Assembly: GCA_036395115.1 (NCBI GenBank)
Contig: DASWDU010000022.1
Location: 1-64,000, forward strand
From: Thermoplasmata archaeon
GTDB lineage: Archaea > Thermoplasmatota > Thermoplasmata > RBG-16-68-12
DNA length: 64,000 bases
Direction of reading: 5' to 3'
In this document: positions 15,876-23,764 of the stretch, piece after piece
Position numbering within the stretch: position 1 is the first letter of the stretch
Layout of the letters: each line of letters starts with the position of its first letter
Program-made: the position numbers and the translations under genes
The notes under the pieces: generated by a model
Seen by the model: only the letters and a program-made list of their open reading frames with translations
Database searches by the model: none
What the model was told of the DNA's origin: nothing

Positions 15876-17889
15876 GGTGATGGGGACCGTCATCGGCGTC
15901 TTCAAGGGTTTCATCGAGTCCGGACTCGAGTTCAAAGCGGATCTCGTGGTCCCGTATCAGAGCGAGTTCGCGCCCCTCCTTGGTAGCTTCCTGGTCGTCG
16001 AGGTGTCAAAGCAACGCTATCTCCTGGGGCGAATCACCCGGTTCCACCCGGTCGGCCTCATGGCCGGGGCCGAGGCGGAGGACTACCTCGCCCGGATGTC
16101 AAAGGCCGGACGATCGGTCCCTGAGGATCTGAAGGAAGCAAAGCTCCGGTACAACGTGAACGTCAAGTTGCTCGGCGCGTTGACGCTAGACGGGAAAGGT
16201 GTCCCGAAATATGAGCCATCCATGCGCCAACTGCCTCATTTGGGTGCCCGCGTGGGGGTCCCTGCCGAGGATGCCCTCCGGCTCATCTGCTCTCTCGGCA
16301 TCGAGGCGGGCGAGAAACCGATGGTCCTAGGGCGTCTCGCGTTCGGCAACGTCGTCTTCGACGGGGACGGCCAAGCTAATCTGCCTGTCCCGTTCGATGT
16401 CCGGCGCCTTGTAGGTCGGCGGAGCTACGTGTTTGCGCACGCGGGATACGGCAAGACGAATCTCGTTAAGCTCCTTGTCACGAAGTTGTACGAAACGGAC
16501 CCCGAGGTCGGCTTCTTGATCTTCGACCCAGAGGGCGAATACGCGGTCACGGACAAGAGGGGGCGACCTGGATTAGCGGACGTCCCGGAACTCCAAGACA
16601 AAGTTGTCTTGTACACAGATCGAAAGCTGTCCCCGAAGTATCAGCGGTTCCTCGCGGGCGATGTTCATTTGAACCTCGGCTCTCTGAGACCTGGAAATGT
16701 GGTCAAGAATTGCGTGCCCCCCGAAAAGTGGGAGCAAGTGTGGGCGAACGCGGTCCGAGGTCTGCAGGAGCATGAGTGGGCCGCGCTCGTTCGGTTGCTT
16801 GAGATCGATGGGTACCGCGCCGACTCGGCCGGGATACGAGACATCGTCCAAAACGTCGCCGAAACGACGCCTCCTGCGATCGTCAATAACATCGTCCCCG
16901 TCGTCAAGAGACTTCATGATAAGGCTTCTCGGATGCTCGACGGGATCTTCTGGCATCTCGAGCGCAACCACATCATCGTCGTCGACATTTCCCTGATGGC
17001 ATCGGTCCACGGTCGTTGGATCGCATCCTTGATCCTGAACGAGATCTTCCAGCGGAACCAGGCCAACTTCACAGCGGGCGCCCAGCGGGAGCTCCTGAAC
17101 GTCGTGACGGTCGTCGAAGAGGCGCAGACGGTCCTCTCCACAGACCGCGAGAAGGGTGAGACCATCTTCGTGGAGTGGGCGAAGGAGGGTCGCAAGTACG
17201 GACTCGGCAGCATCTTCGTAACCCAGCAGCCCGGCGCGATTCCCTCGGAGCTTGTGAGCCAGGGAGACAACTTCTTCGTGTTCCACTTACTCAGTACGGA
17301 CGATCTGGCGTCCTTGCAGAGGGCTAACGCACACTTTTCGAGCGATGTGTTGGGTATGATCCTGAACGAGCCAATCCCTGGAAACGCATACGTCTGGAGC
17401 GCGCCGTACCAACCCTTCGTGCTCTCGGTCCGAATGGAGAATTTCGAGGACTATGCCAAGGGCGCAATGCGCACCAAACCCGCGGAGGCGCTAGCGACTC
17501 CAGCTGAGGAATTCGCCAAAAGGATTCCAGATCTCCAAATGGAGCTTGATCGGACCGTTCGTGAGTTGCTCGAGAAAGACCGACAAGTACCCGTGTATGT
17601 CAACCTCGTATCCAATGGCCAGCCTTTGGCGGGACAAGTTGCGGTGAAGCTCTGGAATCTCAAACTCGGCGTGGGGAAGTCCCTGTCGCAAGAGGCCGCC
17701 CGGGTTTTCGCAACTGAAATGCCTGACGGGCACAAAGTCGTGCCCGATGACACGCTCCTTGCGGCACTCGATCGGTTGACTGTACGCCACAGGATCATGC
17801 GTTCGGAGAAGACCCCCTATCTGCTCTTGGGTTCAGACGCCCTCAAATTCCAGAAACCCACGAGATCGGAAGTCGTGGATCTGCAGTAG
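15868..17889 (+). CDS. herA: HerA-like DNA translocase ATPase
   Basis: 673 residues from ATG 15868; the longer open frame from 15427 reads through nurA and is a shadow. An N-terminal HAS-barrel region (VIGVFKGFIESGLEFKADL) precedes the FtsK/HerA ATPase. Walker A is AHAGYGKTN, with Walker B and catalytic glutamate in 'VVTVVEEAQTVLS'. 'EWAKEGRKYGLGSIFVTQQP' carries the sensor and arginine-finger region usual in HerA. A C-terminal ~120-residue extension (VYVNLVSNGQPLAG onward) is not typical of short HerA. It should form hexameric rings that pump DNA to NurA. Overlap with nurA implies coupled translation. Confidence 0.85.
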   Translation: MDEVMGTVIGVFKGFIESGLEFKADLVVPYQSEFAPLLGSFLVVEVSKQRYLLGRITRFHPVGLMAGAEAEDYLARMSKAGRSVPEDLKEAKLRYNVNVKLLGALTLDGKGVPKYEPSMRQLPHLGARVGVPAEDALRLICSLGIEAGEKPMVLGRLAFGNVVFDGDGQANLPVPFDVRRLVGRRSYVFAHAGYGKTNLVKLLVTKLYETDPEVGFLIFDPEGEYAVTDKRGRPGLADVPELQDKVVLYTDRKLSPKYQRFLAGDVHLNLGSLRPGNVVKNCVPPEKWEQVWANAVRGLQEHEWAALVRLLEIDGYRADSAGIRDIVQNVAETTPPAIVNNIVPVVKRLHDKASRMLDGIFWHLERNHIIVVDISLMASVHGRWIASLILNEIFQRNQANFTAGAQRELLNVVTVVEEAQTVLSTDREKGETIFVEWAKEGRKYGLGSIFVTQQPGAIPSELVSQGDNFFVFHLLSTDDLASLQRANAHFSSDVLGMILNEPIPGNAYVWSAPYQPFVLSVRMENFEDYAKGAMRTKPAEALATPAEEFAKRIPDLQMELDRTVRELLEKDRQVPVYVNLVSNGQPLAGQVAVKLWNLKLGVGKSLSQEAARVFATEMPDGHKVVPDDTLLAALDRLTVRHRIMRSEKTPYLLLGSDALKFQKPTRSEVVDLQ

Positions 17890-18017
17890 GCCAAAAAAGC
17901 CCCTAGCATCCATTGCCCGCGCGTTCGAATGAGCTATGGCGTCCTCATTCACGGTGTTTGTCTCGTAACCCTGGATGCTTTGAAACTTCACGACTTGCCC
18001 GTCGCCTAACCCGTCAT

Positions 18018-19274
18018 TCAAGGTGACAGAGTGTCGGCGTGCGCGGTTCGGACCTTGGCAACTCGCTCAGTAAGCGCCTCATTCAATTCTCCGATGGGAA
18101 AGGCCTTCAAGATTCGGTCGGCGAATGGTGGTGTATACGGGTACGCGTGGATCCAAATCCGGAATCCAGCAAGATTGTCTAGCGCGAACCTCTCGAACAA
18201 ATCCCTAGTCTTCCATTTCTTGATTTCTTCGATTACGTCTTCTGGCAGGGCATCGAAGTCCGTAAGCATGTCATATGAAAACCGGAGCAGGGACACCAGA
18301 TTGTCCTTGCCCTTGCGACCGGAGACGATTGAATCGTATCGGTAATGGACGTCTGGGATTCCAAGAGCCATTGATGCCAGTCGACGAATTATGCAACCAT
18401 AACACGTCCCGTCGTGAGACCTAAATTGCTGGGAGATGCAGGAGTGGGTAAGTTTGAGCCAACCCCTATCTTTGATCAACGCCATGGCTTCGGCCTTTGT
18501 ATGACCGGCGAGCGGCGTTTCTAGGCGGATTCTATTCTGAGTGAGCTTCTTTGCAATTGATCTGATTACCTCGAGCACCAAGGGGTGGGAAGTCATGGTG
18601 GTTGTGTCGAAAGGACCGAATCGGGGCTGATGCATGGTCGGGCCACATTCGCCCATTACGAAGGAACGTCTTCTCAAGCTCTCCGCGACAGCCAGGGCGG
18701 CCATTCCGTACAGAAAGCCGCGGGTTTGCGAATACCCGGCGCGACGGAGAGGGGGCGCGTATAAGGTGAGCAGCGGAACCGAAATTTGCTCGAGAACTGA
18801 CTTGTAGAGCGATTGGACTATGTGAATTAGCCCACCCAGGTCGCTATGCGCGACGAAGAGGGCGATAGGGCGTCTGCCCTCTGTGATGCGCTTGAGTAGG
18901 GTTGCCAGACTATCGATCCCGCCTGAGAAGAGGCTAACCTCGGTTTTCTGAGTTAGGCTGACCTCATATTTTGACGTACGAACCCGAGTATCTGCGGCGA
19001 CGAATCTGACACTAATCTCGACGGGCCATAGATATTCGAACAGGTGTTCCAGGTCAGTTGTGATGTCATTGTCTCTAAATCGGTCCAAGTTGATCATTGA
19101 GACGGGGATGACAGATTCTATCTTGCGGTAGCCCGCCTTGACTTGATTCTCAACTGCGATGGCGGATTCCCCGATTCGGTAGATATCGCGTCCCGAAACG
19201 AACGCATCGAGCCTGGCATAATCGCTTTCGCGGCTCGAGACCCTAACTGGTGTGACGACCCTCCTCCGGTTCAA
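18018..19274 (-). CDS. QueC-like PP-loop ATPase (QatC/Cap9-type), defence-associated
   Basis: 418 residues. The PP-loop motif SGGIDS (117-122) and a downstream 'HSC...HDGTCYGCIIRR' (C279, C291, C294) match the QueC/7-cyano-7-deazaguanine synthase superfamily. The long N-terminal region and 'GPTMHQPRFG...TSHPLV...GHTKAEAM' resemble QatC and CBASS Cap9 rather than housekeeping QueC (about 220-240 residues). No other preQ0-pathway gene is nearby. It is the last gene of the rel operon and overlaps the gene before it by 32 bases. The TTG start at 19274 is uncertain because a GGAGGAG site lies just inside it. Family-level inference is an ATP-dependent deazaguanine or conjugation reaction. Confidence 0.75.
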   Translation of the reverse strand: MNRRRVVTPVRVSSRESDYARLDAFVSGRDIYRIGESAIAVENQVKAGYRKIESVIPVSMINLDRFRDNDITTDLEHLFEYLWPVEISVRFVAADTRVRTSKYEVSLTQKTEVSLFSGGIDSLATLLKRITEGRRPIALFVAHSDLGGLIHIVQSLYKSVLEQISVPLLTLYAPPLRRAGYSQTRGFLYGMAALAVAESLRRRSFVMGECGPTMHQPRFGPFDTTTMTSHPLVLEVIRSIAKKLTQNRIRLETPLAGHTKAEAMALIKDRGWLKLTHSCISQQFRSHDGTCYGCIIRRLASMALGIPDVHYRYDSIVSGRKGKDNLVSLLRFSYDMLTDFDALPEDVIEEIKKWKTRDLFERFALDNLAGFRIWIHAYPYTPPFADRILKAFPIGELNEALTERVAKVRTAHADTLSP

Positions 19275-19587
19275 TATCGTCCGCTTCCTGTATCTGCCGT
19301 CGCGCAGCGCTGATACCGTTCTTGATTGCAGACTCGATTACGTTTTCCGGGACTTGGCTCCAATCGTCAGTAGAATAGCCCGCGGTGCGGAGCCTATCCG
19401 CCACAAGCGGTGCCGCCGCTTTGGCGACCTGACGGTTCCGCCTTTCCACTTCGCGTTGGACATCTTTGGGGAGGGTAAGGTAGCCCGTAGAGATATCTTC
19501 CGACCTGACGCCAGCGGTAAGCATCTTCTCGATCAAAGAGGCAAGGAATTCCAGAAACGCGGCATCCGCCGGTGGGGGTCGAATCAT
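19243..19587 (-). CDS. small helical protein of the rel/QueC-like operon (a)
   Basis: 114 residues, ATG at 19587 overlapping the upstream stop by four bases (ATGA). Predicted mostly alpha-helical and charged (AAFLEFLASLIEKMLTAG; LPKDVQREVERRNRQVAKAA). I recognise no family. The tight coupling on both sides suggests a dedicated subunit made in stoichiometry with the QueC-like enzyme. It could be an adaptor, an antitoxin for the alarmone-synthetase-like protein, or a structural partner; sequence alone does not decide. Confidence 0.62.
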   Translation of the reverse strand: MIRPPPADAAFLEFLASLIEKMLTAGVRSEDISTGYLTLPKDVQREVERRNRQVAKAAAPLVADRLRTAGYSTDDWSQVPENVIESAIKNGISAARRQIQEADDIEPEEGRHTS

Positions 19588-19955
19588 TTTCCCCTCTTAC
19601 GGCGACGAAGTGCCCGTGCCAGCGCTTCAGTGACAATTTTGTCTTCAACAAGCGAAGTCTGGATCCCTCTCTTGTCGCGCTCGACGGCCCAAGCCTTGTT
19701 CGCAGCTCGTTTTCTTTGTTCGTAGGTCTTCGGTTCTTCCTTCCTCGCTTCTTCAAGAACCTTCGAGTACGCCCTGACGGCTTCGCTGAGGAGGCGGACG
19801 GGTCTCTCGCTGTCGACAACGAGCTGTGCACTATCTGAGGCAATTCGATCGGCACGCCCTTCTTTGACTGCTCGAGTAACCCGCCTCTTGTCCAGCTTTG
19901 TCTTCTTGGACTTTCCAAAAACGTCCTCTAGAGAGTATGACCGTCGACCGCCCAT
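19584..19955 (-). CDS. small basic protein with Met-Gly-Gly N terminus, rel/QueC-like operon (b)
   Basis: 123 residues; its ATG follows the rel stop codon immediately (TAA-ATG). It starts MGGRRSYSLEDVFGKSKKTK and ends in a Lys/Arg-rich tail, with a central helix 'RPVRLLSEAVRAYSKVLEEA'. No family recognised. The exposed Gly expected after Met removal is notable because QueC-like enzymes of defence systems have, as I recall it, been reported to modify N-terminal glycines of partner proteins. This is a hypothesis only. The protein is very basic and might also bind nucleic acid or ribosomes. Confidence 0.62.
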   Translation of the reverse strand: MGGRRSYSLEDVFGKSKKTKLDKRRVTRAVKEGRADRIASDSAQLVVDSERPVRLLSEAVRAYSKVLEEARKEEPKTYEQRKRAANKAWAVERDKRGIQTSLVEDKIVTEALARALRRRKRGK

Positions 19956-21032
19956 TTAGCGGACCTCCCCTGGGCCTGGAGAAAGTCGATCTCGCTTCAG
20001 AGCAGCAACTCGATCACAGAAAACACGGATTGTCGGAATGTCCCACTCCGGGTGGCTCTGCCTCACAAAGTCGTAGTAGGCCTGGGGACTACGATACTTC
20101 AGGATGTCGCGGACCTTGCCAATCCCAGACCGACGCACATAGTTTAGCTCGAGCCTGAGAGCCTCCACCGCCTCCGCGGGAAACTCACCGATGGCGCGAT
20201 TAAGAGCCGATAGTGTCGTGATGCCAACAGCCCGTGCCTCTTCGGTGATGTCGCGAAGGACCTCGCCAGTAATTGAACTCCCGTGCTGATTCCGAAAAGC
20301 TTTTTTCGATAGGAAAACCCTGAGGGCTATTGGTTCAATCTCGATTTCCAAATCGCCGCGATCGATGCGATTTCCGATCTCCGACTCCAGTCGGCGCCCA
20401 TAGTCTCTCAGGTCTTCGAGCTCATTGTCGGCGATTTCTAGGAGCCCGGAAAGAGCGTAGAAGCGGCGCTCGATTGTCCTGGGGGGCTCCGTCGGCGGTT
20501 TATATATTAGCCCGTGGGCTGTTGCCGCCCACGCATGTTGAAGAATCGTCCGAATCTGGATTTCGCATTTGAGCGTTGCGATTCCTGGGGCTTCTGCCGG
20601 AACCAATTGACCGGGTAACGTAACAACGAAGTGCGCAGAGTTATATCCGAAGACCTTTGGGTCGCTGGCCTTGTTGAAATCCACTGAATTTTTTTCGTCA
20701 ATGATGAATTTCCTCCTTACGATGTCGCTCACGGTCTCAATATCGGATCGGAAGTGGACCATTGCCCTGACACCTGCGAGGTCGGTGACTTCCGTCAGCG
20801 GATCTTTGTAGTCCTTTTCTTCCCGGAGGACCTTCTCTTGAAAACTCTCAACAGTCTTTACGCGGTATGTGCACCCGTCGATTGTGAGTCCGATTGCTGC
20901 GATTTCGCTGACTAGACAGTCTCTCACCACAACTGCAAGTCGCTCGTACGAAGGGCGGAGAACCCTGTATTGTTCCGCGATTTCGTCAACCGATAGCTCT
21001 TCTGGCTTAGAACCTGGTGTCCCGTTCGCCAA
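19956..21032 (-). CDS. RelA/SpoT-domain alarmone-synthetase-like protein
   Basis: 358 residues from TTG 21032, preceded by GGGAGGG and a TATA box. The nucleotidyl-pyrophosphotransferase core is clear: R57-x-K59...S63...K67 (YRVKTVESFQEK), D84-L-A-G-V-R89, 'FGYNSAHFVV' with Y130 at the guanine-stacking position, and 'EIQIRTILQHAWAATAHGLIYK'. There is no HD hydrolase domain. About 180 residues follow the core, longer than in ordinary small alarmone synthetases; their function is unknown. Family members make (p)ppGpp or ppApp, or pyrophosphorylate tRNA as toxins. As first gene of the operon it is the likely effector. Archaea mostly lack ppGpp signalling, which makes this gene unusual. Confidence 0.82.
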   Translation of the reverse strand: MANGTPGSKPEELSVDEIAEQYRVLRPSYERLAVVVRDCLVSEIAAIGLTIDGCTYRVKTVESFQEKVLREEKDYKDPLTEVTDLAGVRAMVHFRSDIETVSDIVRRKFIIDEKNSVDFNKASDPKVFGYNSAHFVVTLPGQLVPAEAPGIATLKCEIQIRTILQHAWAATAHGLIYKPPTEPPRTIERRFYALSGLLEIADNELEDLRDYGRRLESEIGNRIDRGDLEIEIEPIALRVFLSKKAFRNQHGSSITGEVLRDITEEARAVGITTLSALNRAIGEFPAEAVEALRLELNYVRRSGIGKVRDILKYRSPQAYYDFVRQSHPEWDIPTIRVFCDRVAALKRDRLSPGPGEVR

Positions 21033-21060
21033 AGACCCTCCCTTTGTGAATCGCCCGGGG

Positions 21061-21068
21061 GTTAAATC
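21061..21068 (-). promoter_or_regulatory. TATA box of the rel/QueC-like operon
   Basis: On the minus strand this reads GATTTAAC and predicts a start near 21038, six bases before the TTG at 21032. Confidence 0.5.
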
Positions 21069-21227
21069 ATCCTACCGCAAGAAGTCACGACCTCACCGGT
21101 ATAGCATGCATCCATGGGCCTCCCGCGCATATCGCGTCGCCGCAACGTCGTCGGACCGGAACAAAATGGCGCGATTGCCGCAAGCATCACTCTCTACGGC
21201 AGAAGTCGGAGTCGCTAGCTAGGTCTA

Positions 21228-21235
21228 GTTTATGG
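21228..21235 (+). promoter_or_regulatory. TATA box for the 21258 gene
   Basis: GTTTATGG is centred 26 bases before the ATG at 21258, predicting a leaderless mRNA. Confidence 0.5.
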
Positions 21236-21257
21236 CGGTCGAAGCAATCCGCGCATC

Positions 21258-21935
21258 ATGCCGCGAAAGTCCACGGTTACCATCGTCAGGCAATCCTTGC
21301 AGGAGCTTGTTGATCAGTTCTTCTCCTCGCCCCATGCCCTCAGAACCGAACAGAGTTTGCATTGCCAGCTCTATTACCTCCTCCTAAAACACGGGCTCAA
21401 TCACTCTCATCAGTCCGGCGCTGGCTTCGATGTCTCACAGGTTCAGAAGGAGTACCCGCCACGGAATGCCGACAAACGTGGTCGGCGTGGTCGATTCGAC
21501 CTTGTAGTGTTCGATGCGGCCGACATTCGCTCGATAGCTCGTTGGGACTACTCTGATGAATTGAAGATGCCCATTCCGCCCACCGTCGCTATTGAGCTGA
21601 AGCTGAATGGTGGCCTTCGATGGAGTCCTGACAGGGCCAACCTTCCGGACATTCAAAAGGAGCTCAAGAGGCTCCAGCGCGAGGAGAATGGGGTCAGACA
21701 CCCGTTCGTCCTTTACCTCTACCGGATCGCAAACCTCAAAGATGCCAGAGGCCAAGTTGAATCGTTCAAAAGGCTGGAAGAACTCTTCGTCGCAGCCTCA
21801 ATGGAATATCGGAAGGTGTCTGCATGGCTAGCCGGGACCGAGTTTGATCCAGCGCAAGGATTCAAACCGCTGACGTCCATCGAAGTCAAGGTAGAGAAGG
21901 GCAAAGTTGCCCGAAGAACCCACGTCCGAAACTGA
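21258..21935 (+). CDS. putative PD-(D/E)XK nuclease-like protein
   Basis: 225 residues, start fixed by the leaderless promoter. 'RRGRFDLVVFDA' followed by 'PTVAIELKLNGG' gives the D...E-x-K pattern of restriction-endonuclease-like folds (D in FDLVV, E-L-K in AIELKL). An N-terminal helical region (LRTEQSLHCQLYYLLLKHGL) precedes it. Such proteins are frequent in defence islands as effectors or orphan nucleases. It is divergent from the rel/QueC-like operon and might be part of the same system, but no overlap or shared operator proves that. I cannot name a closer family. Confidence 0.6.
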   Translation: MPRKSTVTIVRQSLQELVDQFFSSPHALRTEQSLHCQLYYLLLKHGLNHSHQSGAGFDVSQVQKEYPPRNADKRGRRGRFDLVVFDAADIRSIARWDYSDELKMPIPPTVAIELKLNGGLRWSPDRANLPDIQKELKRLQREENGVRHPFVLYLYRIANLKDARGQVESFKRLEELFVAASMEYRKVSAWLAGTEFDPAQGFKPLTSIEVKVEKGKVARRTHVRN

Positions 21936-22055
21936 TGCAAGCGGGGAGCCGGCCGAGCTCGGTCAACTAAATGAGTTCTGCACGCCTTTGTGTGGTAATA
22001 TGACGCTAAAGCCTCGACGGGTTCGGGTCGACAATACAGAACAAACTCCGTGGCA

Positions 22056-22063
22056 CTTAAATA
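22056..22063 (+). promoter_or_regulatory. TATA box for the 22088 gene
   Basis: CTTAAATA is centred about 26 bases before position 22086, two bases ahead of the ATG at 22088. Confidence 0.55.
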
Positions 22064-22087
22064 GAATCACAAACGCCTCCGCTTCCC

Positions 22088-23260
22088 ATGACCCTGGCAC
22101 CGCTGAGGATAGAAGGCTCGGGATTCTTACCACCAGCGCGTAGGCGATTACTTGGCTTCCCTTGGAAATCTACGAGTTATCAGAGGCGCCTTGCGATCGT
22201 CGCGGCCTTCGCGGTGACGGTTTTTCTCGTGAGTTTCTTCAGCTATCATGAGGATACGATACCTTCGCCTGCGACTGTGACAGGCACATGGGAAGGTCCT
22301 GCGGAACAACTGACGATTTCCGGGAGGGGCTTTGCATTCACTTACCCAGGTCGGGGGAATCCAGTCGACTCGACTTACGCGGTTTTTGAGGTCCTCCCAT
22401 CTGTGGGGTCAGGTCCAATTCGGCTGGTGTACCCCCACACGGTCGGCCCCACCGCCAACGGGTCTTATCGCGTGCTTGATCCTGCGACCCTCGAGGTGCT
22501 CGCAAACGGATCATTCAGGAATTTCGCGCTCGGAGCACCCTACTATTTCAACTCGACCCGCCTGGCGGTGTTCGGGTCATACATCCGGACAGTTCAGGAC
22601 TTGGGCGACTCCCGCGAGCTCAATCTCGCGTTCACTGACGCTTCCGACCGTGACCTCGAGATGAAAGTGACTCCGATTCCGACCCCACACGTAACCTTCG
22701 ACACTTCCTTTACGGCCGGTGATTCATCCAATTTCGTTTCAATCGACTTGGATTTCGCAAACGTCACCGTCGATGGACAAAGTTCGCAGTTCGATCGCTC
22801 GGTTCGCCTACTTATCACAAACTTCGGGGAATTCGCTCTATCACTGGACGCTTTCGAAGGGCCCATTATTCGATTCCCCATAGGACTGTCCCTGGGCTGC
22901 AGATCGTGCGGTGCTACGTTCGAAGGTCCCGGCAACGCGACTTATCAGGACAACACGTCGCCCTTCAAGGAAGGGCTCGATATCGACAATGCTGAGTTCC
23001 TTGACTTTGACCTTGCGGCCCCGCTCACTCCATTCCGATTTGGCGCCGTCAGAGTGATGTTCATTGCAGCCAGCGCACTCGTAATAGCGGACGGAGTGTC
23101 GATCGCGGCCAATACTCGCATCAGTTATTCTCCAATCCCTTGGAGGGAGCTCCGGGAGACTCTCTTGGTCTTCTCCGGAATCGTTTTGACGGTGCCCATT
23201 GAGCGGGTCGTCGAGTGGTGGCTTCGACGCAACGAAAAAGACAAGAACAAGAGTGTCTAG
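22088..23260 (+). CDS. membrane-anchored extracytoplasmic protein, unknown function
   Basis: 390 residues. A basic stretch (YQRRLA) precedes a membrane segment (IVAAFAVTVFLVSFF, about residues 36-50). About 270 residues of beta-rich, Thr/Ser-rich exterior domain follow, with several N-glycosylation sequons (NGS, NST, NAT). The C-terminal hydrophobic helices (VMFIAASALVIADGV; LLVFSGIVLTVPI) end in a basic tail 'RRNEKDKNK'. I recognise no family. It could be a surface receptor or adhesin, or a cell-envelope effector of the island. Promoter position fixes the start. Confidence 0.6.
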   Translation: MTLAPLRIEGSGFLPPARRRLLGFPWKSTSYQRRLAIVAAFAVTVFLVSFFSYHEDTIPSPATVTGTWEGPAEQLTISGRGFAFTYPGRGNPVDSTYAVFEVLPSVGSGPIRLVYPHTVGPTANGSYRVLDPATLEVLANGSFRNFALGAPYYFNSTRLAVFGSYIRTVQDLGDSRELNLAFTDASDRDLEMKVTPIPTPHVTFDTSFTAGDSSNFVSIDLDFANVTVDGQSSQFDRSVRLLITNFGEFALSLDAFEGPIIRFPIGLSLGCRSCGATFEGPGNATYQDNTSPFKEGLDIDNAEFLDFDLAAPLTPFRFGAVRVMFIAASALVIADGVSIAANTRISYSPIPWRELRETLLVFSGIVLTVPIERVVEWWLRRNEKDKNKSV

Positions 23261-23560
23261 AAGACCCCCCACTTGTCGACGGTCTAAGATTGCTCTTTGT
23301 CTCTCTTATGAAACGCTTCTACCTCGATTGACGGGCATTCTGTTAGCCTGAGGCTGTAGCCCTATGATGCGATTGCGACTGTCCTCCACACGGCCACGCG
23401 GGAATGAAACCGGTCGCTCAACAGCGTATTGTCGGCTCAACAAAGCGACAGCTCCATATGAACCGGGGCTCCCCTGCCACGTTGTTGGCGGAAAGGGCCT
23501 TTCGAGGCCGTCCTTCGGGGGTCGGGCCCCTCCGACCTGCTTATCGCATCAACGATGGCC
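23261..23560. other. intergenic stretch without a convincing gene
   Basis: Short frames on both strands have no recognisable domain, promoter or start context. The sequence is more GC-rich than the flanking island genes and may be decayed. No terminator-like T-tract stem was recognised. Confidence 0.4.
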
Positions 23561-23764
23561 CTACGACGGCTCCGATGAGGTCCCGCCAATCAGGCCAGCG
23601 ATCCACTCGTCGGTCATGGCTCCGTGGATGAGTCCCCCAAATGAGGCCGATCCGGCACCGACCATCGCGGCTGGTGGCAAATCGCGGGTCACGCTCGGAT
23701 CGAAGACTAGGTTCGGAGATACTTCGAGGTTTTCGTAGGCGGGCTCTGCAATCTCCGGCCGTAG
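23561..23764 (-). other. in-frame open extension beyond the TGA of the YwgA-like gene
   Basis: After the TGA at 23765-23767 the same minus-strand frame stays open for 67 codons to a TAG. It encodes YENLEVSPNLVFDPSVTRDL and then a Gly/Ala-rich hydrophobic stretch (MVGAGSASFGGLIHGAMTDE). It lacks an early ATG; GTG or TTG starts are possible. It may be a decayed tail, a small downstream gene or a readthrough domain. Confidence 0.35.
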
